54,943 nt of DNA from Actinomycetota bacterium. Its GTDB lineage: Bacteria; Actinomycetota; Acidimicrobiia; Acidimicrobiales; Ilumatobacteraceae. The notes beneath the pieces were generated by a model that was given only the letters and a program-made list of their open reading frames with translations, did not search any database and had not been told where the DNA came from. The position numbers and the translations under genes are program-made. The stretch is taken from contig JAUSLQ010000056.1 in the NCBI GenBank assembly GCA_030645675.1, positions 1 through 54,943 on the forward strand, in the 5' to 3' direction. Each line of letters begins with the position of its first letter. The first letter of the stretch is position 1. This document shows positions 35,344 through 43,982 of the stretch, piece by piece.

Positions 35344-36050
35344 CCGCATTGTTGGAAGCCTCGAACCTGGTCTGCGGCCACGGCAAGATCGTTGCCGTCC
35401 GCTCGCTCGACCTCGAACTGGTGGGTGGCCAGGTACTGGCGGTCCTCGGCCCCAACGGCGCCGGGAAGACCACGCTGATGGAAACCCTCGCCGGCCTGCT
35501 GCCCCGCATCGGTGGCGCGGTGCACATGGAGGGCAAGGCGTTGCCCAGCGGTAAGCCTGCGCCGGCCAACATGGCAGGCGTCGTGCTGGTGCCCGACAAC
35601 CGTGCCCTGTTCACCACGCTCACGGTGCGCGAGAACATCGAGATCGCCCGCATCAAGGGCCAGAACCGCGTCGACGAGATGATCGACCTGTTCCCCGGGC
35701 TGGCCCGCAGGTTGAAGATCAAGGCCGGCGCGCTCTCCGGCGGCGAGCAGCAGATGCTGGCGATGGCACGTGGCTTGGTGCAGAACCCGAAGGTGTTCCT
35801 GGTCGACGAGATGAGCATGGGCCTGGCTCCGATCATCGTCGAATCGCTGCTGCCGGTCGTGCGCAAGATCGCCGACGAGACGGGTGCTGCGGTCGTGCTC
35901 GTCGAGCAGCACGTGCGCCTCGCGCTGGAAGTGGCCGACTCGGTGATGGTGCTGGTGCACGGCGACGTGTCGCTGCGCGGCGATGCCGACGAGTTCCGCG
36001 CCGACCCGGCTCGCCTCGAAGAGGCGTACCTCGGCTCCACCGTCGCCTGA
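35340..36050 (+). CDS. livF: Liv-type ABC ATPase (LivF-like)
   Basis: A 236-residue ATPase with canonical Walker A GPNGAGKTT, signature LSGGEQQ, Walker B FLVDEMSMG and the Gln switch LVEQHVR. It overlaps the fused permease gene by ATGA. It pairs with the LivG domain of that fusion to power the importer. It is the last gene of this block; the next 167 bp hold only weak promoter-like sequence. Confidence 0.93.
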   Translation: MTALLEASNLVCGHGKIVAVRSLDLELVGGQVLAVLGPNGAGKTTLMETLAGLLPRIGGAVHMEGKALPSGKPAPANMAGVVLVPDNRALFTTLTVRENIEIARIKGQNRVDEMIDLFPGLARRLKIKAGALSGGEQQMLAMARGLVQNPKVFLVDEMSMGLAPIIVESLLPVVRKIADETGAAVVLVEQHVRLALEVADSVMVLVHGDVSLRGDADEFRADPARLEEAYLGSTVA

Positions 36051-36217
36051 CCGGCGGTTCGGCGGCGTCCCACCAGTACAGCTGGCGAACTCGAGTTCAG
36101 TGCCGAACACCAGGCCGCGCTGCACGTACAACGCACGGACCGGTGGAAGCGTCTCGTTGACTGGAAAGCCTGCAGGGTTGAAGATCTCTTTACACAACGT
36201 AGAAGGGAGACCACCCG

Positions 36218-36490
36218 ATGCCAGTGCTGATGATCGGCGAAGTGCCGAACCTCACGGAGGAGATCTATGCCGGGATGATCGGCCACATGTCACCGTTGAT
36301 GCGAGCCTCCAATGGCTTCATCTCCCACGCCGGCGGGCCGAGCCCGAGCGGCGGGTGGCGCGTGGTGGAGACCTGGGACACTGAAGAAGATGCCCGGAAC
36401 TGGTTCGAGCAGAACGTGAAACCCAACCTGCCGCCGGGCATCGTGCCCGATCGGAAGTACTTCCCGTTGCACACCGCGCTCGCGAAGTAG
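36218..36490 (+). CDS. Small ABM-like (dimeric alpha-beta barrel) protein
   Basis: A 90-residue protein. It starts with VLMIGEVPNLTEEIYAGMIGHM and continues with GFISHAGGPSPSGGWRVVETWDTEEDARNWFEQNV, the strand-helix pattern of antibiotic-biosynthesis-monooxygenase-like proteins. It has a good AAGGGAGA ribosome site. It could be a small oxygenase, isomerase or binding protein; nothing nearby fixes its role. Confidence 0.65.
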   Translation: MPVLMIGEVPNLTEEIYAGMIGHMSPLMRASNGFISHAGGPSPSGGWRVVETWDTEEDARNWFEQNVKPNLPPGIVPDRKYFPLHTALAK

Positions 36491-36576
36491 GGGCGGCACG
36501 GCGAGTCGGGTTGGCCAGCATGCGGCCCGCGGTGGCCGCGCTGGCGCCGACGGCCTGAGGCCGGCTCGGCCCGCCG

Positions 36577-36927
36577 TCAGCCCAGCACAGCGCGCAGCGC
36601 GTCGAGCCGCGCCGGCACCGCCCGGTACCACACCCACAGGCCGCGCTTCTCGCGCTGCACCAAGCCGGCGTCGACCAGGATCTTCATGTGATGGCTGACC
36701 GTCGGCTGGGACCGACCCGACGGCTCGACGAGATCGCATGCGCAGACCTCGCCGGCGGTGGACGTGATGAACGACAGCAGCCGCAGGCGGATGGGATCGG
36801 CCAGGGCGGCGAACGACTGTGCCAGTAGCTCGGCCTGGCCCTTGTCGAGTGCATCGATGCGCACGGGTGTGCAGCAAGCGATGGGATCGACGGGGATTCG
36901 GGCCGCTGGCTTGGTGCGTGTCGCCAT
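36577..36927 (-). CDS. arsR: ArsR-family arsenic-responsive repressor
   Basis: A 116-residue winged-helix repressor. A cysteine pair (C18, C19) lies near the N-terminus and C62-A-C64 is in the DNA-recognition region (EVCACDLVEPSGRSQPTVSHHM), the type of thiol site used by ArsR proteins to bind As(III). ATG 36927 is chosen over an upstream in-frame ATG, so that the palindrome at 36940 lies outside the gene. It is divergent from arsI, 145 bp away, the usual repressor-target arrangement. Confidence 0.9.
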   Translation of the reverse strand: MATRTKPAARIPVDPIACCTPVRIDALDKGQAELLAQSFAALADPIRLRLLSFITSTAGEVCACDLVEPSGRSQPTVSHHMKILVDAGLVQREKRGLWVWYRAVPARLDALRAVLG

Positions 36928-36939
36928 GGCGGTACTGTA

Positions 36940-36953
36940 TCGAAGATCTTCGA
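36940..36953. promoter_or_regulatory. Probable ArsR operator
   Basis: Perfect 14-bp palindrome TCGAAGATCTTCGA, 12 bp upstream of the arsR start codon and within the divergent arsR-arsI gap. The position fits autorepression and control of arsI. Confidence 0.6.
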
Positions 36954-37072
36954 AGAAATCCATTGACGAATGTCGATTCAGTTGGCACACTGAACGCATC
37001 GACGATCATCAATGTGATGACGTTGCTCAGATGGCCTTCCCCGAGTTGGCCTTTCCCGAGGAGGAACCCCCA

Positions 37073-37543
37073 ATGTCACGTGTACAGCTCGCCCTCAACG
37101 TCGGCGACCTCGATGCATCGATCGAGTTCTACAGCAAGCTGTTCAACACCGCGCCGGCGAAGGTGCGCGAGAACTACGCCAACTTCGCCATCGCCGAGCC
37201 GCCGCTGAAGCTGGTGCTGATCGCCGGCCAGGGCGAGCCCGGCTCGTTGAACCACGTTGGCGTGGAGGTGGAGACCACCGACGAGGTGGCCGCCGCAGCC
37301 ACCCGCATGCAGGCCGAGGGCGCCGCCTGCGACGTGCAGGATGCCACCACCTGTTGCTACGCCGTGCAGGACAAGGTGTGGGTGTCGGGCCCGGAGATCC
37401 CGTGGGAGATCTACACGGTGCTGGCCGATGCCCCGGTGATGCACCCGGTTTCCGGCGAGTGTTGCGTGCCCGCCGAGGCCACCGACGCTGCTGATGCCAC
37501 CGCACCGGTCGCTGTCGGCGCCAAGCCCTCCGCCTGCTGCTGA
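37073..37543 (+). CDS. arsI: ArsI-type C-As lyase / CadI-like VOC protein
   Basis: A 156-residue VOC protein that closely follows ArsI of actinobacteria, an Fe(II)-dependent dioxygenase cleaving the carbon-arsenic bond of trivalent organoarsenicals. Putative metal ligands are Q5 (RVQLAL), H61 (LNHVGV) and E112 (PWEIYTV); the substrate thiol pair is C94-C95 (TTCCYAV). Further cysteines are at the C-terminus (GECC, SACC). GAGGAGG precedes ATG 37073. Its divergent partner is arsR. No arsenate reductase, methylase or arsenite pump gene is recognised nearby. Confidence 0.9.
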   Translation: MSRVQLALNVGDLDASIEFYSKLFNTAPAKVRENYANFAIAEPPLKLVLIAGQGEPGSLNHVGVEVETTDEVAAAATRMQAEGAACDVQDATTCCYAVQDKVWVSGPEIPWEIYTVLADAPVMHPVSGECCVPAEATDAADATAPVAVGAKPSACC

Positions 37544-37583
37544 GCCCGGCGAACGTCGAGCCGCAGACGGGTCGGCAGCCCCG

Positions 37584-38762
37584 TCAGCGGCTGCCAGCCG
37601 GCGCCAGACGCCGCGGGATGAACCGCGACAGCGTCTTCGAGCGGGAAGCCAGCAGCGGGCTGGCGACCGCCAGCGTCAGCACGTAGACGGCGGTGAACGG
37701 CGCCAGCCGCGGGTCGAGCCCGGCGTCGGTGGCCAGCACCACCAGGATCAGAGCGAACTCGCCGCGGGCCACGATGGAGAAGGCGATGTTGGCCACCGCC
37801 TCGCGCCCCAACTGGTTGATGCGGGCGGCGCCCAGCGCGGCCACCACTGCCAGCACGAGCGAGACCGCCACGGCTGCCATCGCCGGCGCCAGCACCGAGC
37901 GCATCTGGCCGGGGTCGATGACCAACCCGAAGTGGAAGAAGAAGAGCGCGCCGAACGCATCGCGCAGTGGCAGCACCAGCCGTTCGATGCGAGCTCTCGC
38001 CGGCGTGTTGGACAGCACCAGCCCAGCCATGAAGGCCCCGATCGCGTCGCTGACGCCCAGTTGGTAGGCGACGCCGGCGACCAGCAGCGCAAAGCCGACG
38101 AACAGCACCACCAGCAGTTCGTCGTCGGGGGCGGTGATGGCGCGCCCGACGATGGTGCCCCCGTAGCGGGCGGCCGCTCCGAGGATCGCCAAGAAGGCGA
38201 GCGCGCGCAGGAACAGCAGCACTGCGTCGCCAGCGCCGTCGGCCTGCCCCAACACGGGGGCCAGTGCGGCCAGGTACAGCGCGAGGAACAGGTCTTCCAG
38301 CACGATGATGCCCAGGATCAGGCGGGTCTCGGGGTTCTGCACTCGGCCCAGCTCGACGAGCAGCTTGGTGACGATGGCCGACGACGAGATGCCGGTGACA
38401 CCGGCGATGACGAACGCCTCCTCGGTGCCCCAACCGATCGCAAAGCCGACGATGATGCCGCCGCCCACGTTCAGCAGCAGGTACAGCGAGGCCGAGCCGA
38501 TCAGCTTGCGGCCGCCGCTGGTGAGGTCGTCGAAGGAGAACTCGACGCCGAGGTAGAACAGCAGGAAGATCAGCCCGAAGGCTGCCAGCAGCTCCAGATC
38601 TTCGGGGTGCTCGAAGAGCACCGGCCCATCGGTGTTGGGGCCGAGCAGGATGCCCGCCCCGATGAACAACGGGATCGTGGGCAGCCCGATGCTGCGCCCG
38701 AAGCGTGCGAGAAAGCCGGCGACCAAGAACGCCAGCCCGAGAACGATCAGCTCACGCCCCAT
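37584..38762 (-). CDS. CPA2-family cation:proton antiporter
   Basis: A 392-residue membrane protein with about 12 hydrophobic segments, KefB/GerN-like. Typical strings are GLPTIPLFIGAGILLGPN, the LLLFYLGVEFSFDD helix and the conserved VTGISSSAIVTKLLVELG helix pair. It lacks the C-terminal TrkA nucleotide-binding domain of KefB/KefC, so it is the short form. It likely exchanges Na+ or K+ for protons. It converges with arsI with a 40-bp gap; a 7-bp stem hairpin (37574-37595) spans its stop codon. Confidence 0.88.
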   Translation of the reverse strand: MGRELIVLGLAFLVAGFLARFGRSIGLPTIPLFIGAGILLGPNTDGPVLFEHPEDLELLAAFGLIFLLFYLGVEFSFDDLTSGGRKLIGSASLYLLLNVGGGIIVGFAIGWGTEEAFVIAGVTGISSSAIVTKLLVELGRVQNPETRLILGIIVLEDLFLALYLAALAPVLGQADGAGDAVLLFLRALAFLAILGAAARYGGTIVGRAITAPDDELLVVLFVGFALLVAGVAYQLGVSDAIGAFMAGLVLSNTPARARIERLVLPLRDAFGALFFFHFGLVIDPGQMRSVLAPAMAAVAVSLVLAVVAALGAARINQLGREAVANIAFSIVARGEFALILVVLATDAGLDPRLAPFTAVYVLTLAVASPLLASRSKTLSRFIPRRLAPAGSR

Positions 38763-38869
38763 CTGGAGAGACTAGGGGCGATGGCGCTGCGGCTGGGCGC
38801 GGCTGCGGGTCGGCCGACGGTGCTCGCTCGGGCTGCGGGTGGGTCCCACTGTTGGGCCACCATGTGGGG

Positions 38870-39712
38870 ATGATCGCCGACGAGCTCGTGCTCTACGCAG
38901 GCTGCCTACCCGCCACACCCTTTCGCGAGCTGGTGGAGGCTGCGTCGTCGGCGGGCTTCGACGCGATCTCCCTGTGGCCGCTGATGTACCAGCGGGCGCT
39001 GTCGCGCGAGGGACTCGACACCACCACCATGCGGCGACTGCTCGATGACCACGGGATGCGCATCGTCGATCTCGACCCGTGCGGCGTGTGGCTGCCGGAG
39101 CAGCCCGACGACGTTGACGCGCCGACCATGTTCAGGTCGCGGTGGCAGCGGCAGCAGTTCTTCGAAGTCGCAGGTGCCCTCGGTGTGGATTGCCTGGTCG
39201 CGGTGCACCTCGGCGACAGCGAAGTGCCCGACGACATCGCGATCGGTGGGTTCGCCGGCCTGTGCGACGACGCCGCCGAGCACGGGCTGGCGGTGGCGTT
39301 GGAGTTCATGCCGTTCAGCGGTGTGCCCGACCTCGCGTCAGCCGTGCGCATCGTGGCCGGCGCCGATCGACCCAACGGCGGCATCGTGCTCGACCTGTGC
39401 CACTTCGCCCGCAGCGGTGGTTCCGACGCCGACCTGGCGTCACTTCCACAAGGAGTAGTACGCAGCATCCAGTTGGGCGACGGCCCTGACGAAGCCCCGG
39501 CCGACCTTCGCGACGAGGCGATGTTCCACCGAGCGCTGCCCGGGCAGGGTGACTTCCGCTTGGCAGCGCGGCTTGCGTTGCTGGCAGCGGGTGATGTGCG
39601 CGCATGCATTGGGCCCGAGCTGTTCCAGCGAGGCTTCTCCGAGCGACCCGCGGCCGTCGTCGCGGCCGACCTGATGGCGGCCACACGTGCCGTGCTGGAG
39701 GCCGCCGGCTGA
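38870..39712 (+). CDS. Sugar phosphate isomerase/epimerase-like TIM-barrel protein
   Basis: A 280-residue AP-endonuclease-2-like TIM barrel (IolE/xylose isomerase-like family). Its metal-binding glutamate occurs in VALEFMPFSGVPD, the Asp/His pair in GIVLDLCHFARSG, and a terminal glutamate in GPELFQRGF (GxExF motif). ATG 38870 is used; GTG 38864 is an alternative. It probably acts on a small sugar or a hydroxypyruvate-type compound; substrate unknown. Confidence 0.75.
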   Translation: MIADELVLYAGCLPATPFRELVEAASSAGFDAISLWPLMYQRALSREGLDTTTMRRLLDDHGMRIVDLDPCGVWLPEQPDDVDAPTMFRSRWQRQQFFEVAGALGVDCLVAVHLGDSEVPDDIAIGGFAGLCDDAAEHGLAVALEFMPFSGVPDLASAVRIVAGADRPNGGIVLDLCHFARSGGSDADLASLPQGVVRSIQLGDGPDEAPADLRDEAMFHRALPGQGDFRLAARLALLAAGDVRACIGPELFQRGFSERPAAVVAADLMAATRAVLEAAG

Positions 39713-39799
39713 CGGCGACCGGGCCTGCATGCGCAGCAGGGTGGCGTACAGTCGCGGCCACCGGAGCAGCAAACCGGCAGCGATGCGATCGGAGGAGTT

Positions 39800-40597
39800 G
39801 TGGAAGAGTCTGTCGAGGGTGCTCGGTCGTTCCTGACGTCGGGCGATGCGTACGACACGTTCATGGGCCGCTACTCGCGCCCGCTCGCGGCCGCATTCGC
39901 CGACGCGGCCGGCGTCTCACCCGGCCACCGCACGCTGGACGTGGGCTGCGGGCCGGGTGCGCTGACGGGCGTGCTGGTGAGCCGAGTGGGCGCGGAGCGC
40001 GTGTCAGCGTTCGATCCTTCTCCACCGTTCGTGGCCGAGTGCGCCGCTCGCCACCCCGGCGTGGAGGTGCTCCTTGGTCGGGCCGAGCAGATCCCGTTCG
40101 GCGAGGCGACCTTCGACTCTGCACTGGCTCAGCTGGTGCTGCACTTCGTCACCGATCCGGCGCAAGCGGCCGGCGAGATGCGCAGGGTGGTGCGGCCGGG
40201 TGGGGTCGTCGCCGCGTGTGTCTGGGACTTCGACCAGGGCATGGAGATGCTGCGCCACTTCTGGGATTCGGCAACGGCGATTCAGCCCGACGCACCTGAC
40301 GAGGCGCGCACTTTGCGGTTCGGCCGAGAGGGCGAGATCGCCGAGCTGTTCGAGGCGGCAGGATTCGACGGTGTCGGCGAAACGACGTTGCAGGTCAGCT
40401 CCACCTACGCGTCGTTCGACGAGCTGTGGTCCGGCTTCCTCGCCGGCATCGGGCCGGCCGGTTCGTTCTGCGTCGCACTGCCCGACGATCAACGGGAGAA
40501 CCTGCGGAGCGATCTGTTCGGCCGGCTCGGCTCGCCCTCGGGTCCCTTCGCCTTGGCGGCCACGGCCAGGTGCGCCAGTGGCACCGTGCCGAGCTGA
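39800..40597 (+). CDS. SAM-dependent class I methyltransferase
   Basis: A 265-residue methyltransferase with motif I LDVGCGPGALTG, an acidic residue after strand 2 (SAFDPSP), motif II around FDSALAQLVLHF, and RVVRPGGVVAACVWDF after. It starts with GTG 39800 downstream of GGAGGAG. The acceptor is unknown. The next gene on the minus strand is a pseudogene. Confidence 0.85.
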   Translation: MEESVEGARSFLTSGDAYDTFMGRYSRPLAAAFADAAGVSPGHRTLDVGCGPGALTGVLVSRVGAERVSAFDPSPPFVAECAARHPGVEVLLGRAEQIPFGEATFDSALAQLVLHFVTDPAQAAGEMRRVVRPGGVVAACVWDFDQGMEMLRHFWDSATAIQPDAPDEARTLRFGREGEIAELFEAAGFDGVGETTLQVSSTYASFDELWSGFLAGIGPAGSFCVALPDDQRENLRSDLFGRLGSPSGPFALAATARCASGTVPS

Positions 40598-40627
40598 GCC
40601 GGTCGTCGCGCAATAGCAGCCGGCCGG

Positions 40628-40994
40628 CTACGGGAAGTCGATTCGCATCACGACCCGGCGCGTGCTCGGCTGCGTCACCTGGGTGTACCCGGCGGCGGCG
40701 AAGATGCTTCGGCTGCCCACCCGCACCTCGCCCCAGGCGATGTCCTGGCCGGGGTGGGTGATGATCGGGTTCGTCGCCCAGGTAGGCGACCAGGCCGCTG
40801 GTGGTTCCGGACTCCGGGTGGCCGCAGTCGGTCTGGTCGCGCAGGCGGAACGCACGCTCTTCGATGGGCACCGAGCGCCAGTCGCACTCGAGGACCTTGA
40901 ACGACTGGCACTGGCACCGTGAGGTGTCGCCGCGGGTGCCGAACACCGCCTGCAGGTCCTCCCAGGTGGCTTCGTTGGCGGGCACGATGCGCAC
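40628..40994 (-). pseudogene. GNAT acetyltransferase pseudogene (internal deletion and frameshift)
   Basis: The N-terminal part (from GTG 40994: VRIVPANEATWEDLQAVFGTRG ... GLVAYLGDEP) and the C-terminal part (ITHPGQDIAWGEVRVGS ... RRVVMRIDF) of one actinobacterial GNAT protein lie in different minus-strand frames and meet near 40766-40771. The intervening 70-80 residues, including the acetyl-CoA-binding R/Q-x-x-G-x-G/A region, are missing. So this is a deleted, frameshifted relic, and no functional product is expected. Confidence 0.85.
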
Positions 40995-41083
40995 CTCGAG
41001 TTGGGGGCGCCGGGCATCGCGCCACTGTATCCAGCCGCCTGTGGCGGCCGGGCCGGTTCTGCCCGCTGGGTAGTGTCGCCCCC

Positions 41084-42184
41084 GTGACCGTGCACCAGCT
41101 GTCCCGCCCGGATGCCCGCCGCCTTGCAGTGCGGGCCCAACTGCTGACCGCCGAGCGGCCGCAAACCCTGCTGGAGGTCGTGCGTGGCCTCACGCTGCTG
41201 CAGATCGACCCGACCGCTGCCATCGCGCCCAACGCCGACCTGGTGGCATGGAGCCGGATCGGCTCCGCGTACTCGCGCAGCGAGCTGCAACAGGCGCTGA
41301 ACGAACGCAGGTTGCTGGAGCTGAAGGCGATGATCCGTCCTGCAGACGACATCGCGCTGTACCGCGCCGACATGGCCCTGTGGGCCACTGGCGGGTACGA
41401 GACCGGGTGGCGGAAGGTGTACACCGACTGGGTCAGCGCGAACGACGCCTGCCGGCTCGACATCCTGCGCCGCCTCGCTGCGTCGGGCCCTCTGCCCTCG
41501 CGCGACCTGCCCGACACCTGTGTGAGACCGTGGAAGTCCACGGGCTGGACGAACAACCGCAACGTCACCCAGCTGCTGGAGTTCATGGTGCGGCGCGGCG
41601 AAGTAGCAATCGCCGGCCGCCACGGCAGCGAGCGGTTGTGGGATCTCGCCGAGCGTGTGTACCCGCCCGACCCGATGGTGCCTGCCGAGGAGGCGCTGCG
41701 GCGCCGCAACGAGCGCCGGCTGCGGGCACTGGGCATCGCCCGGGCGCGCGGCCCTGAGTGCCCGGTGGAACCGCTCGATGTCGGCCCCGCAGGCGAACCG
41801 GCGGTGGTGGACGGCGTCAAGGGCGAGTGGCGGGTGGACCCCGCGCTGCTCGACGTGCCGTTCCGTGGGCGGGCCGCGCTGCTGTCGCCGTTCGACCGGC
41901 TGCTGCACGACCGCAAGCGCACCACCGAACTGTTTCAGTACGAGTACTTCCTGGAGATGTACAAGCCGGTGGCGAACCGACGGTGGGGGTACTTCGCGCT
42001 GCCCATCCTGTACGCCGACCGGCTGGTGGGCAAGCTCGATGCCACCGCCGATCGCTCTGCCGGCGTGCTGCGCATCAACGCCGTGCACCACGACGTGGAG
42101 TTCACGAAGGCGATGACCACCGAGGTGAACCGAGAGATCGCCGACCTCGCTCGCTGGCTGGAGCTGACGGTGGCCCGCGCGTGA
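41084..42184 (+). CDS. AlkZ/YcaQ-like winged-helix DNA glycosylase family protein
   Basis: A 366-residue HTH_42 family protein, related to the glycosylases that unhook interstrand crosslinks (AlkZ, YcaQ/AlkX). The N-terminal catalytic motif region reads LLQIDPTAA (Q-x-D form); helix-rich winged-helix domains follow, and the C-terminal LLSPFDRLLHDRKRTTELF ... GYFALPILYADRLVGKLD segment is the family hallmark. GTG 41084 is the best start. It likely repairs alkylated bases, but the substrate is not provable here. Confidence 0.8.
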   Translation: MTVHQLSRPDARRLAVRAQLLTAERPQTLLEVVRGLTLLQIDPTAAIAPNADLVAWSRIGSAYSRSELQQALNERRLLELKAMIRPADDIALYRADMALWATGGYETGWRKVYTDWVSANDACRLDILRRLAASGPLPSRDLPDTCVRPWKSTGWTNNRNVTQLLEFMVRRGEVAIAGRHGSERLWDLAERVYPPDPMVPAEEALRRRNERRLRALGIARARGPECPVEPLDVGPAGEPAVVDGVKGEWRVDPALLDVPFRGRAALLSPFDRLLHDRKRTTELFQYEYFLEMYKPVANRRWGYFALPILYADRLVGKLDATADRSAGVLRINAVHHDVEFTKAMTTEVNREIADLARWLELTVARA

Positions 42185-42200
42185 GGTTGGTGCAGCGCCG

Positions 42201-43892
42201 TCAGGCGTTCGGCGGCGGCCCGGCCACTTCGGCCACTTCGGCTACTTCGGCGACCAGTGCGTGCCAGCCGGCGAGGCCGAGCGACGTGGTACCGGTTGTC
42301 GGGGCGCTGCCTCCGCTGGCGAGGAGCGTGCGCCCTGCGGCCAGCCCATCGGGCAGCTCGAACGCGACGGCCTCACTGCTCATGTTGATGACCACCAGCA
42401 GTCGCTCGCGATCGGTGGTGCGCGTGTAGGCGAAGACCTGCTCGTGGGCCGGTGCGATGTCGTGGAACGTGCCATGGATCAGTGTCGGGTGGGCCCTGCG
42501 CAGCGCGATCAACTGGCGATGGTGGTGGAACACGGACTGCGGGTCGGCCAGCTGGTCGGCGGCGTTGATCTCGTGGTGGTTCGGGTTCACCGCCAGCCAT
42601 GGCTGGCCGGTGGTGAAGCCGCCGTGTGGCCCCGCAGTCCACTGCATCGGCGTGCGGGAGTGGTCGCGGCTGGTGAACGCCAGATGGTGCAGCAGTTCGT
42701 CGGCGGGCACCTTGCCCGTGTCCACCAGGGTGCGCCACAAGCCCTTCACCTCGATGTCGTCGTACTGCTCGATCGATGTGAACGGGTAGTTCGTCATGCC
42801 CAGCTCGTCGCCCTGGTAGAGGAAAGGCGTGGCGCGCTGCGTCAGCACCAGCGTGGCCAGCGCCTTGGCCGATGCAACCCGCCACTGGGGCCGGTCGTCG
42901 CCGAAGGCGGACACCGCCCGCGGGTTGTCGTGGTTGCCGAGGAAGCTGGTGGCCCACCCGTGCTCGCCGGCGGCGCGATCGATGGCGGTGAACTCGGCCT
43001 TCAGCTCCGGAAGCGTCCAGGCGGCCTTGCGCCAGTGATGCCGCCCCAGGCGCACGACGTCGAAGTTGAAGATCATCGACAGCTCGTGGCGGTCGGCGTC
43101 GACGAACAGCGGCATCCGCTCGGGTGTCACTCCGAATGCCTCGCCCACCGTCATCGCGTCGTATGGCGCGAGTGCCTCGCGGTACATCGTCTGTAGCAGC
43201 TCGTGCAGGCGGGGGCCGTTGGCATAGACCCGATCCGGGTGCCTCAGCTCCTCGCTGGTGAGGTTCGGCATGCCCGGCTGCTTGGAGATGAACGGGATCA
43301 CGTCCATACGGAAGCCGGCCACGCCTTTGTCGAGCCAGAAGCGCATGAGGTCGAACACCTCGCCCTGCACGGCCGGGTTCTCCCAGTTCAGGTCGGGCTG
43401 CTGCTCGGCGAAGTAGTGCAGGTAGTACTGGCCGGTGCGCTCGTCCAGGGTCCACGCCGAGCCGCTGAAGAACGACGGGTAGTTGTTGGGAGGCCCGTCG
43501 TCGACTCCGTCGCGCCAGATGTAGAAGTCGCGGTAGGGGTTGTCGCGCGACGAACGGCTTTCCACGAACCAGGCATGCTCGTCGCTGGTGTGGTTCACCA
43601 CGAGGTCGATGATCAGCCGCATGCCGCGCTCGTGCAGGCCGGCCAGCATGCGGTCGAAGTCGTCCATCGTGCCGAACTCGGCCATCACCCGCCGGTAGTC
43701 GCGGATGTCGTAGCCGTTGTCGGCGTTGGGGCTGTCGAAGTGCGGGCTCAGCCACACCACGTCGATGCCCAACGCCTGCAGGTGATCGAGCTGTTGGATG
43801 ATGCCGTTCAAGTCGCCGATTCCGTCGCCGTTCGAGTCCATGAACGAACGCGGGTACACCTGGTAGACCACGACCTCTTTCCACCACGACAT
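42201..43892 (-). CDS. GH13 alpha-glucosidase (oligo-1,6-glucosidase type)
   Basis: A 563-residue (beta/alpha)8 GH13 enzyme. Region I is DLVVNHTSDEH, the nucleophile is in AGFRMDVI, the acid/base in MTVGEAFG, and the transition-state aspartate in FLGNHDNPR. The N-terminal WWKEVVVYQVYPRSF and DSNGDGIGDL are classical for the family 23/31 subgroup. The C-terminus has a short EVAEVAEVA repeat from 9-bp DNA repeats. It is cytosolic, with no signal peptide. It probably hydrolyses alpha-glucosides such as isomaltose or sucrose. Confidence 0.93.
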   Translation of the reverse strand: MSWWKEVVVYQVYPRSFMDSNGDGIGDLNGIIQQLDHLQALGIDVVWLSPHFDSPNADNGYDIRDYRRVMAEFGTMDDFDRMLAGLHERGMRLIIDLVVNHTSDEHAWFVESRSSRDNPYRDFYIWRDGVDDGPPNNYPSFFSGSAWTLDERTGQYYLHYFAEQQPDLNWENPAVQGEVFDLMRFWLDKGVAGFRMDVIPFISKQPGMPNLTSEELRHPDRVYANGPRLHELLQTMYREALAPYDAMTVGEAFGVTPERMPLFVDADRHELSMIFNFDVVRLGRHHWRKAAWTLPELKAEFTAIDRAAGEHGWATSFLGNHDNPRAVSAFGDDRPQWRVASAKALATLVLTQRATPFLYQGDELGMTNYPFTSIEQYDDIEVKGLWRTLVDTGKVPADELLHHLAFTSRDHSRTPMQWTAGPHGGFTTGQPWLAVNPNHHEINAADQLADPQSVFHHHRQLIALRRAHPTLIHGTFHDIAPAHEQVFAYTRTTDRERLLVVINMSSEAVAFELPDGLAAGRTLLASGGSAPTTGTTSLGLAGWHALVAEVAEVAEVAGPPPNA

Positions 43893-43982
43893 GTGGCGAG
43901 AGTACCCGGGCGCGCGCAGGGCGCGGCGGCAGAACCGTCATTCCGGACAGTTTCCGTCCGCAACGCAACCTACGTTGTCCGC

